DNA from: Orthonyx spaldingii
Taxonomy: Eukaryota; Chordata; Aves; Passeriformes; Orthonychidae
Assembly: GCA_013397795.1 (NCBI GenBank)
Contig: VZTJ01004192.1
Location: forward strand, 1,353,443 to 1,417,442
DNA: 64,000 nt
Direction of reading: 5' to 3'
A model generated the notes under the pieces. The model made no database searches, was not told where the DNA came from, and was given only the letters and a program-made list of their open reading frames with translations. The translations under genes were made by a program, and so were the position numbers. The number at the start of each line of letters is the position of its first letter. Position 1 is the stretch's first letter. Below, piece after piece: positions 27,900 to 37,505 of this stretch.

Positions 27900-27920
27900 C
27901 CCCTCCCCTCCCCCCACCCC
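27900..27920 (-). other. Predicted G-quadruplex (minus strand)
   Basis: On the plus strand there are four C-runs of 4, 4, 6 and 4 bases separated by single bases T, T and A. The minus strand therefore reads as four G-runs of at least four with three 1-nt loops. By the usual rules this is among the most stable G-quadruplex arrangements. The complementary strand could form an i-motif. No promoter or gene is seen next to it, so any role is unknown. Confidence 0.7.
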
Positions 27921-28239
27921 AACAATAATCAACTTAAAGCATAATTTTTAAGAGATTAGAGATGTGGAGTGCCTGTCTTGAGAAACTGCAGATGTGTCCA
28001 TATAAGCTGAAATGTTGACTTCTATAACTTTGACTTCCCTTTATATTGGCAAATCTTTTAAATGGGAAGAGATTTATTTCTTTTAATCGACCAAATATTG
28101 CAGTTCAGTTACAACTGTTGCCTGCAGAGGTGAGCTGTAGTACTACAGACATTTTTCATGTGAGGATTTGCTACAGCACAGAGTCAGTGATGAAAATGTT
28201 CGTGCCCACCATGTCTTTTAGTGTCGATTTGAGACAAGC

Positions 28240-28275
28240 TTACTATAATTAATTTGCATGTGCAAAACCACCTCT
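28240..28275. promoter_or_regulatory. Candidate enhancer motif cluster (homeodomain/POU/RUNX-like)
   Basis: TAATTAA at 28246-28252 abuts ATTTGCAT at 28252-28259, the octamer recognised by POU proteins. This flows into a perfect dyad, TTTGCA-TG-TGCAAA (28253-28266), which overlaps AACCAC at 28266-28271, the RUNX core. Flanking DNA at about 28060-28420 retains several CpGs. Such tight clusters are typical of vertebrate developmental enhancers, but motif matches alone are weak evidence and no target gene is visible. Confidence 0.25.
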
Positions 28276-28429
28276 CTGCCAAGACATAAAGATGATGATT
28301 TTGAGTTGCCACAATTATGTTGCAAAACGTATTTATCCAGAAGCCTGCCTCTTCCAAAGTCGATGTCTTCGTAGCACTATTCAGCGTATGCCCCTTTTGT
28401 GGTTTCCACACTGTAGCTGCAATAACTGA

Positions 28430-29899
28430 CAGCTGAAAACATCATTGCAAGTCTGTCAAATGTGCTGTCTGCATAACTGGTGATAATCTAACTATTCTTC
28501 AGCTTCACATATCAAACTGCTGGGAACTGAAACTTCAGCGCTTGTTATTGGCAGCGGTAGGTGGAATTGAGTAATGTGGTTTGAGTGTCAAAGGCCTGTG
28601 GTGCTGACAGGAATATTAACCATAAATCAAACACAGCACAATGGTGGTGCCGGGCTAGAGCGAAAGGCAGGATCTTGCAGCCAGGCTGCTCAGACCTTGC
28701 TTGTGGCAATATTTCCACTGGCTGGCAGAAGCAAGGATTGCCAGGCTGGAGCTCTAGCAATGATCCGTTTAACTTAACACTCGGAAGGAATGATAGAGAC
28801 GGAACAAGTGACATGTGAGATGGCTGCGTGCTCTGCTGAGTGTTCCCGGTTCCTTGCAGCCCTGTCACGCTGCAGAGGCTGGTGAAGGGGATATCTCATC
28901 CCTGGTTAGGCAGTGACACTGCTGCTCCTATCTGGCTGCTGTTGTAAACATTTTTCGGTGATGACTGGGCTTGCACTTGCTGCATTTAAGTGAAACTTGC
29001 AGGGCTGGTGTTTAAAATGTCCTTGGTTTGGAGCCAGGTTGTGACATTGTTCTTGCAGCAAATAGTTCTCAGCTTGCAGGAAGGGCTCCACTGCCTGCAT
29101 TTTGGCTGCTCCTAGCACCCACAGGGAACTAAGCTGGGGAAGGGGGCTGGCTCCAGCCTCCCTGTTAGCAAATGAACCAAAATACAGGAAACTGTAGGTG
29201 GGAGATTGCATGGAAGTGTCTGGGTGCCTCATGCAGTCAACTTCCTTGACTGTTAGCTTTACCTCATGGCTTATGGTTCTTCTAAATGTCACTATCATAC
29301 ATCCTGTTGCCTTTAGTGACTATTCCAGCAAGTTGCTATGATGGCAAGCTTGGCCAACTCTCTTTTCATATTGAGGTCCTTGATTATTGCAAGTTTTAGG
29401 TATTCTTTAAGGTCTGTGCATTTGGCTTATTCTCTGTGTTAAACAGAGATGAGGTAAAAACAAGAAATGGCTTTGAATTTTGGGGTAGAAATCTGATTCT
29501 AGCTAACTCTACCTGGAAAACCTTTGGGGAAGGGCACTGCAAAAATTTTTTGCAATTATGTAGAGTTTCTCAGCAGGGAGTCAGCTAACAATATCCAGTG
29601 CAACCCAGCAAGCAAGAAATATAAAGCCAGGAGCTAAGCAAAATACAGAGATTTCATTATAAATCAGTGTTGGAAATTAGACCCAGGCTGTGAAATAACC
29701 ACAATTAAAATTCAGAGAGCAAAGAAGAAAAAGCTTACCTAGTGACCTCTGCTTGCTGCACAGGGTTAGAAAAGAAGCTGTGCTACTTTAGTATTCTAGC
29801 ATAATTTGCACATTACTGAAATTGTTAGGAAATTAAAGGAAAACCAAGGGACTGAATTTTAACTGATGAAGGTAGCCTACAGGAAAGACAGGGGGGGGG
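28430..29899. other. Non-coding DNA, no gene recognised
   Basis: Moderately GC-rich around 28600-29200, which explains overlapping open frames on both strands, including a 130-codon minus-strand frame at 28906-29298. None has a recognisable domain. A run of nine G at 29891-29899 immediately precedes the CR1 tail. Confidence 0.55.
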
Positions 29900-30189
29900 A
29901 CTTTTTACAAAAACATGTAGTAACAGGACAAGGGGGAATGGATTCAAACTAAAAGAGGGTAGGTTTACATCAGATAGTGGAAAGAAATTATTTACTGTGA
30001 GAATGGTGAGGCACTAGAACAGGTTGCCGAGGGAAGTTGTGGATGCCCCATCCCTGGAGATGTCCAAGGCCAGGTTAGATGGGGGTCTGAGCATCCTGGT
30101 CTAGTGGAAGGTGTCCCTGCTCATGGCAGGAGGTTGGAACCAGATGATCTTTAAGGTGCCAACCAACCCAACCATTCCGTGATTCTATG
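29900..30189 (+). mobile_element. CR1 retrotransposon 3' tail (5'-truncated)
   Basis: This 290-base piece matches the terminal untranslated region of a typical avian CR1. Successive blocks are ATGTAGTAACAGGACAAGGG, GGTGAGGCACTAGAACAGGT, ATGCCCCATCCCTGGAGATG, GGTCTAGTGGAAGGTGTCCC and GAACCAGATGATCTTTAAGG. It ends in CCATTCCGTGATTCTATG, the CR1 terminal 8-mer repeat. There is no coding sequence because the copy is truncated within the 3' UTR. The orientation is sense on the plus strand. Divergence looks moderate. Confidence 0.93.
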
Positions 30190-33100
30190 CAAAGCAGCAT
30201 AACCCAGTTGGTATCAAGGCAGATAAACTGATCTACAAGATCTAGACATGTGCCTCTAAGTCAAGGGCTTCCCCTCTCACTCAGCCAATGTAGATAGAGA
30301 AAGCAAAGTAGCTTTTTTTCTGGCAAGTCTATGCACTGGTCATAAATGGTATGCCTCTATTCAAGGGGTATGAGCTGTTTAGGCATAAAGAAAATTATCT
30401 CCAAATTAACTCCAGAGGGAGAGAACTAGGTCCATAACGACTTGGATCAGTACAAGGTGATTTTTGGGGTAATTACTTTGTTTTTTGAATTTCCCTCAAT
30501 CAATTGATTTTACTGATATGAAACCAACTTATTCCCAGTTCAGGTTTGTTATGAACATTAAAAACCTAAAATGCCAAACTAACAACAACAAAAAATAGTA
30601 GCAGGAATCTAACATAGGAGCTCCCTGGAAACAAATTCAAAGGCAGGCAAATAAAACGAGATTAAAATATACAAAATACTGCAATTTAAAAGAAAATCAC
30701 TGAATTATTGAAACTCCATAGAGAAGATGTCATAGCAGTACTTCTGATCAGCCTAATAAAAAAAACAGGCTATGCTTTTTTTCCCCCCTCCTTTGATGTC
30801 AGGAAGTGTATTGTAAACTTTAAATGATGTATGTAGTTCAATCAGATTGATCTGGAAGGTTCAAAGATACTGTAATTTTTTTGAGCATTTATGCTTTATC
30901 CTGTGTGGTGGAAAGTATGTTGCATGTCTACACAGTGTAACCCTTTTAATACTTGGTTGTAGGACTGGAAACAGAAAGCATCTTTCTGGAGACTGACAAA
31001 ATAAGCAGAACAGCTCTGTGCTGACCTTTGCTGTTCTGGGTCCATATCAGATGCAATAATTGCAGTAAGTGTCTCACCCACTCAGGGTATGCTTTGCTCT
31101 CCCCAGTTGTTTATTTTGCTATAAATTTCCATACAGTCCTTGCAAGCTGCCTGAGAATTGCAACACAGCAGATTTGAGCTCGAGGGCAGCTTCTGGATCC
31201 CTTGCTCTCTGAGCACAAATGACATTCTCACTGCCCAAGAGGTGCATGGGGCTTGTGGTGGCATTTTTGGTGAGGATGTGACATCCAAGAGCCCTCCCTG
31301 TGCTGATGTGTTTGGGCAGAGCTTCTTCCACAGGACACTGATATATCCCTGTGGTGCTCCACATGTAGCAGGGGGGACGCAGTTTGTGCTACCAGAGGGG
31401 CTCTGTCAGTGTTGGCTCCTGAAAAGAAGCTCATGTGTCAGCAGGCAAAAGGGTTGCTATTTCCCTAACAGGGCAGAGACTAGGTTTTCCATACATTACA
31501 TGCTACTTAACATGGAAGGAGATGCTTTTTGTCCTGGCAGGGAATTCTGACCTATGCTTCTAGTCAGCCAACCTATTTTAACAACTCCTGCCACTAGTAG
31601 TGAGCAGTGGTTTCAGGCTGTGATGGGGCAAGTTTGAAACTACTTGCCTGTTATGTTAGGCATGCTAGAGTTTGGAGCCTCTGTCTTAAAAATTCTTCAT
31701 GTAGGTAAATGAGATGGAAAAAACACCATTTGCCTTTTACAGAAGGAAAATGGAGTTGCAGACCAAATAAGTACTTTAAGGCCTGGTGCAGTAGATGGAA
31801 AGGCAGCATTAAGTTGTGGCAGGTTTTAACAAATAGCTTAGGATTCTGTGCCTTTGCAAAGGGCTCATCTCAAACAAAGGGCTAAGAAGAGGTTCAGAAC
31901 TCTGCTTCCAGTATAGGCAAAGCATAATTTAACAACTGTTCTAAAGAATTTAAATCTTAAAGATTTTCCTCTTCATTATTTGCAATCTTCTTAGGCAGAA
32001 TCTATTCAGAATGTTTTACTTCACCAAAAGTGCCATATAGAAAGAACGAGGCTTTGTAACTCTGCATCATTTCATGTAAACTTTAGGTTTATTTTGGCAT
32101 TTCTGTAGGGCTACTCAAAAGACTGCAGAATAGACTTTGCTTGCTCAAGGCCTGTAACAGGGAATAAACCTAGCTGGCATAATTGAAGCTACACCTATTT
32201 ACACCAGCTGAAATATGTGACCCCTGATCTTTGATTACTCTGGCAGAACAGAGTGCTACAAGGCAGGGATTTTTCAGTGGTCCTTTGTCTACTTGAATTG
32301 TCTGGTCAGCTACAAGGTACAGAGGCTGTAAACAAGGTGAAATTGAGATGGCAAACGGATCAATTACAGAATATTGAAAAGATCAAGGAAATAGCAGCAA
32401 TACTGCTAAAGCCAATACGGAAAAGCCCATCTTGTCCAATAACCTCATTCTTGTGACAAAGATTATAACAAGATGGAAAATGGCACAACATGAATGCATT
32501 CTGGTGGTGATGATTGCTGTGAGAATTGGGACTGGTTTGTACTTCACCCACTCTGTCTCTCTTTCCTAGATGCTGTATCCCAGGCAACTCAGGCAGGAGG
32601 TGTTATATTTATTATGTCCCTGTCACTTTTTATCTCTTGTAGTGAAAACCAACATTAAATTCTCTCTCCAGCTTCCACTCTTTTAAACAAGCAGGGAAAC
32701 ATGACTGCATTACCTTCTCTTAATCTCCTAATTAACCCAGCAGAATATATCATTTTCTTCTCTAACAGATAAGGTGTGTGCCATGGGTCTCTAAAGTGGC
32801 TACTGCCAGCACATTTTCTGCCTCATCTTGTACAAGGGGCTGCCCTGTGCTTTTGGAGATGGACTTGGTTTCATTTCCACTACACAGCAGGTTCAGGGCA
32901 TTAAAAGAGGCAAGGTCTGGAGATTGCACATAGAGCTTGAGAGATGGCAAGGTATCTGTCTGGAAAGGGTAATGCTTACCTCATCTCTACAGGGTCTGTT
33001 AGATGGCTAAAGGCCACAGTTAAAAAATACATATAAATGAAAGACATTTCAGCATATAGCAAGATTTCTGTGTTCAGCTTGAGAAACCTTTTTTCTTTTT

Positions 33101-34154
33101 TCTGTGTTGAAAAGACTTCTTTGAGCCATTGAAAATGCTCTTTGTATCCCAGAGGTTGTTAGCAGTAGGAGGTATGGAGGGAGAATCCAACTTTGGCAGT
33201 CATAGGATCAAACTTGCAAGGTCAGATCTATATTATTTTTGATACACTGGTGAATGTTAAGGTCATCTGGGTAAGATCAGAGCTGGTAACTAACAATAAA
33301 GAGGTGACAGGTTCTTACAGCTGCCTTTGAATAGAGCTTGTGGTGCAGCTCCATGCGAAGTTTAACATGCCAGCATAAACCACTGCTGCTGTGGTGGCAG
33401 CTCCACCTGAAAGAGAGATTTAAAGTTTGCCAACACACAACTTTCTGCTGCTATCTTCCAGATGGCTTCGTGTGCAAGTGACACAAAACATGCACACAGT
33501 TAAGGAATAATGTAGCTTTCATCGTCTCCTAAAGGGCTACTTTCCTTGTGCTTATCTCCACTGTAAATCATCCATTCTGACAAGGCTGGCCAGGGGACAC
33601 AAGTCCTGGTAGGGTCACAGCGAAGGCTTCTTTCTCTTGTTTGCTGCCCCAAGGTATGTTACACCTAGTCAAGTCAAGTCTGTTTTATTTCAGCCATCAC
33701 TGCCATCTACATGATGCTGCTGCCTGTAACTGGGAAAGTCCAAAAGGAATGGAATAGAAGTGTCAACAGCAGACTGGGTCAACTCCATCTTCTCTGAGCT
33801 GGCAACACCTGTTCCTAGTCCAGGGCAGGGCTGTGAGATCCAGGTAAAGTCACAACCTATAAGTGCTTACCCTAGCTTGTGAGCTCCTTGCTGTCTTCAA
33901 TCTCTGATCACTACTCAGTTCCAATGTGCTGGAATGGGAAGGAAATGTTCACAGTCTGGGACTGCAGCCTGTGCTCATGGCCTGGAGGAACTTACTTGCT
34001 GCTCAGGATTACATGCAAGCAGATAAACCAAAAGCAGATCCACACATTGACAAAGAGAGATTCTGCTCTAATCTATTAGTGTCATAAGGTGTAAAGCATA
34101 AGCAACTGCAAGTTTCAATGCAAAATTTTAATGCCCTTTTATTTTGCTCTCTGT
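30190..34154. other. Non-coding DNA, no gene recognised
   Basis: No recognisable gene. A possible ancient repeat fragment sits at 32184-32229. The GC-richer part at about 31120-31550 has overlapping frames on both strands, including 130 codons on plus, without domain resemblance. Confidence 0.5.
32184..32229 (+). repeat. Possible ancient amniote interspersed repeat fragment
   Basis: The stretch contains GAAGCTACACCTATTTACA followed by CCAGCTGAAATATGTGACCC. It resembles the motif 'ggagctacaccgatttacaccagctgaggatctgg', which recurs in turtle, crocodile and bird genomes. The resemblance is from memory and the copy is diverged and short; the family name is unknown to me. Confidence 0.3.
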
Positions 34155-34319
34155 TCAACTTAGCTGAATTCCTTCATACTCTTTAGCAAAACAAGGATCA
34201 GGTCTTGGAGTGATAGGTGCTCCTTGGTCTTCATCTATGCCCAGATAGCTGCAGAGAGCTCTTACTACAAAGCCAGGGAAGTCCTCATTTAGAAGATAGG
34301 GAAGACAGAAGTTACTGTC
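34155..34319 (-). other. Possible terminal coding exon, unrecognised
   Basis: The minus strand has a plausible acceptor, a pyrimidine-rich TTTCTCCCTCGTCACCAG ending at 34320. It is followed by 54 in-frame codons and a TGA at 34157-34155. An AATAAA poly(A) signal lies 12 bases past the stop (plus-strand TTTATT at 34138-34143). The peptide starts DSNFCLPYLL and ends FAKEYEGIQLS; its composition is balanced and not repeat-like, but I recognise no family. Frames of this length arise by chance in 64 kb, and no upstream exon was identified, so this is only a candidate. Confidence 0.18.
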
Positions 34320-34499
34320 CTGGTGACGAGGGAGAAATACTTCCTTCTGTGTGACATGTTTTCCTTCAGCATTACCCATATCAGGCTGGTCTGTCCCACT
34401 CACTGTCCCCCTCATTCATTTGCGGAAGAGTAGTTCAAAAGTCACAGCTGCTGTTTGAGACTTCATCTATGCCTTTGCTATTCTGCAGATAGGCCAAGA

Positions 34500-34690
34500 C
34501 AACAGCTCGTTAGTATTTAAATGAGCATATCCATATTTTTGCATGAAATTCGCAGTCATTTAAGCCTCGTGTCTGGTCACTGAAATGATCTGCTCTCTAA
34601 TTCGAGCTTTGCTTTTAAGCCTAACTAGAGTGTAGCTATTACGCGGTCATTGCCTCTCAAAGGAGGGATAATTCTGAGCCTAATCTGCCA
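34500..34690. other. CpG-retaining candidate conserved non-coding element
   Basis: Six CpGs fall between 34508 and 34645, including ACGCGG at 34641, in otherwise CpG-depleted DNA. The segment also has AT-rich factor-like sites (ATTTAAATGAGCATAT, TTTTTGCATG, CTAATTCGAG). No long open frame or repeat resemblance was seen. Retained CpGs plus homeodomain/POU-like words are what conserved non-coding elements often look like; conservation itself cannot be seen here. Confidence 0.22.
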
Positions 34691-36218
34691 TTTCCTGACT
34701 TTTTTTTTCCCCGATGTTACTACTACACTGTGAAGTGCAGGAGGATTCTGTATCATTTACATGAAAATGAGGGATATCAGAAGGAAATTAGGAGAGGAAG
34801 GAGTGGAGTAGAGTATGCCATATTCTGATGCTTCCCTAAGAGAAACTGCAGAAATTGCAGAACAGCCTGTCTGTCAGATCCTGTCTTGCTGGAAAGTTAT
34901 GCACTACCTAACTCCCTTGTAAATGTAGACTTTGTTACACCCTTGTAAATGTAGACTATGATTGAAATGCTCTTGGCTTCAGCTGACCCAACACAACCTG
35001 GTGCTGCCAACTCCCCACCCACCAGTTAAAATTATAACTCATAGTCCTTTTTGGCTCTAATCTTTCTGTTCCTGTGTTCAGATGGCATAGGGCTTTTGCA
35101 TCTCCCTCTAGGGCAGGCAGACAGGCTGCTGAAGCCTGTGGTCACTGTTCTTGCAGGCAACAGGGACTCCAGGTCCTCAGTGCAGTGCGGCTCTGGGAAG
35201 CCAAAAGGTGTGTGTGATTCTGGGATTTTGTTTTTTTCCCTTTTATTTTTTTAGGGGGCAGGGGAGGTTGTTTGCCACTCTTGTTTGCATTAGAGCTTGC
35301 AGGTGCTTTATGCCAGCTAACAATATGTATGTCATAAGAATGCCAGCTGATGTGCAAGCCAAAGAGCCGTAGCTATCATTGGGTTGTATCTTTTGGAACT
35401 GACATGGATCCAAGGTTTGCATATTTTGAACAAACCCACACTGGTGTAGATCCACACAGACAAGTCCTTCCTCCATTCTGCTAAGTGACAGACTCTTCCT
35501 CCAACCTGCTCTTTCTTGATCTTCTCAGAGGTAACTCAACTATGGCTTCAGGGCAGAAAATGACAGTCCAAAATGAGCCGAAGAAAACTCTCCAGAATAT
35601 CTCTCCTCCTCTCCATTACCTTAAAAAATTAAACTTCTGTTTAGTCTGAAGGGCTTCTGTTGCTCTCAAGCCATATCTCCTAATGGGTTTCTTAGAGAAG
35701 TGGTTTTTCTCTATGCAAGTAATTTAAGCCTTACATGCCCTCTGGATATTTTTTAATTAAAAGAAAAATAAAAAAAAAAATCTTGGCCCAAGTAGGGGGC
35801 TTAGGCTGTTGATTGACTACAGCAAGGAATTTTGTAGGAATTTTGAATTCTGCACTGCTACATATGAAGTCAGCCCTATAAGTATAACCCTGACCTGAGG
35901 CTGGGATTTTTAAAATTAGATCCTTAATAAGAAAGGGAAGAAATAAATTTGACTTTGAATAAGCATAATGCAATTTCCCTTCACACAAATTGCTCCTTTA
36001 TTATAGCACAGATATTCACATTTATCAGTCTAAATACTTAAGTCATAGGCAACTTCATTTTGTTGGACTAAGCTCAACCCTACCTAAGAGGGAATCCATT
36101 ATTACAGTAGTTGAATTCATAGGTGCTTGTGTTTTATGCTGTCATACCCCACAAAACTCTTGTGGGCCCCAGGTCCCCTCCTCTCCCTGTGGCTGAACCA
36201 AGACTGCCTCTGTAGTAG
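34691..36218. other. Non-coding DNA, no gene recognised
   Basis: Contains an 18-bp direct duplication at 34914-34957. Otherwise no gene or transposon was recognised up to the CR1 tail; open frames at 35051-35476 overlap on both strands and look like noise. Confidence 0.5.
34914..34957. repeat. Partial tandem duplication, 26-bp period
   Basis: The 18-mer CCCTTGTAAATGTAGACT occurs identically at 34914-34931 and 34940-34957, giving about 1.7 copies of a 26-bp unit. Perfect identity over 18 bases suggests a recent local duplication. Confidence 0.85.
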
Positions 36219-37505
36219 AGTCACAGAATGGTTTGGGTTGGAAGGGACCCCTAAAGGTCATCTAGTTCCAACCTCCCTGCAATAAGCAGGGACATCTTCA
36301 ACAAGTTCTTTGTGCTCAGAGTCACATCCAACCTGCCCTTGAATGTGTCCAGCAATGGGGCATCCACCTCCTGTCTGGGTAACCTGTGCCAGTGTTTCAC
36401 TACCCTTGTCATAAAAAATCTCTATCTTATATCTAATCCAAACTTACCCTTTCTCCATTTGAAGCCATCCCCCCTTGTCCTGTCATTTCATGCCCTTGCA
36501 AAAAGTACCTCTGCATCTTTCTTGTAGGCTCCCTTCAGGTACTGGAAGGCCTGTAATGAAGTCACCCCCAAGTCTTCTGTTTTCCAGGCTGAACAATCCC
36601 AATTCTCTCAGTCTGTCTTCGTAGGAGAGGTGCTCTATCCCTCTGATCATCTTGGTGTCCCTCCTCTGGACTTAATTCAGCAGTTCCGTGTCCTTCCTGT
36701 GCTGGGACCCCAGAGCTGATGCAGCACTGCAGGTGGGGTCTCACCTGAGCAGAGCAGAGGGGCAGAATCCCCTCTCTCACCCTGCTGCCCACGCTGCTTT
36801 GGATGCAGCCCAGGGTGTGTTTGGCTTTCTGGGCTGTGACTGCACACTTCTGGGTCATGTCCAGCCTCTCATCCTCCAGCACTCCCAAGTCCTTCTGGGC
36901 AGGACTGCTCTGCATCTGTTCATCCCCCAGCCTGTCTTGATATTGGGGATTTCCTCAACCCAGCTGCAGGACCTTGAATCTGGCTTTGTTAAACCTCATG
37001 ACGTTCCCATGGGCCTATTTCTTAGGCTTGTCCAAGTCCCTTTGGATGGCATCCTGTCCTTCAGCTGTGTCAACTGCACCACTCAGCTCAATTTGTCTGC
37101 AAACTTGGTAAGGGTGCACTTGATACCACTGTGTCGTTGAGGAAGATCCTGAATAGCACCAGTCCCAATAGGACCCCTGAGAGACACTGTTTCTCATGGA
37201 TGTTCATTGAGTGCCCCCTACCCTCTGTATGCCACCAACTGACCAATTCCTTATCCATCTAACAGTCCACCCACCAAATCCCTTTCTCTGCAGTTTGCAG
37301 AGAATATGGTGAGGGAACCACATCAAAGGGTTTACAAAAGTCCGTATAGATGACATCGGTAGCTCTTACTCTGCCCAATGGAGTCACTCCATCAGAGAAG
37401 GCCACTAGTTTGCTCAGGCAGAACCTGCCTTTGCTGAAGCCACGCTGGCTGTCTTGAATTACCTCCCTGTCCTCCATGTGCCGTAGTAGCAACCATCTGG
37501 AGCTG
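36219..37505 (-). mobile_element. CR1 retrotransposon, long 5'-truncated copy
   Basis: About 1.29 kb of CR1 in antisense. Its 3' end is at the left (CACAGAATGGTTTGGGTTGG, then GGTCATCTAGTTCCAACCTC), without a preserved terminal 8-mer repeat. The 3' UTR runs to roughly 36560, then the RT C-terminal region and RT core, ending by 5' truncation near 37505. CR1 LINEs copy themselves by target-primed reverse transcription, and 5' truncation is their normal fate. The copy is dead: frames are broken repeatedly and the RT active-site motif is damaged. It is one of two long antisense CR1 copies in the window. Confidence 0.95.
36562..37500 (-). pseudogene. Broken CR1 ORF2 reverse transcriptase fragment
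   Basis: On the minus strand, pieces of CR1 ORF2 follow in order but in different frames. At about 37270-37490 is the early RT region (DSQRGFSKGRFCLSKLVAF, then RATDVIYTDFCKPFDVVP). At about 37020-37200 is the RT core (SQGSYWDWCYSG, then LSGAVDTAEGQDAIQRDLDK). At 36562-36915 is the C-terminal region (SSPAQKDLGVLEDERLDMTQ, then CSAQVRPHLQCC). The FADD catalytic motif near 37095 is reduced by an apparent in-frame loss of two codons, followed by a small insertion that creates a stop. The encoded protein would have been the polymerase for retrotransposition; it cannot be made from this copy. Confidence 0.9.

Noticed and set aside
28906..29298. 130-codon minus-strand frame
   Set aside because: No domain resemblance and located in mildly GC-rich DNA; likely chance.
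31158..31550. 130-codon plus frame overlapped by three minus frames
   Set aside because: Mutually overlapping frames without family resemblance or clear splice boundaries.
36688..37140. 150-codon plus frame
   Set aside because: It is the antisense shadow of the CR1 RT region on the minus strand.
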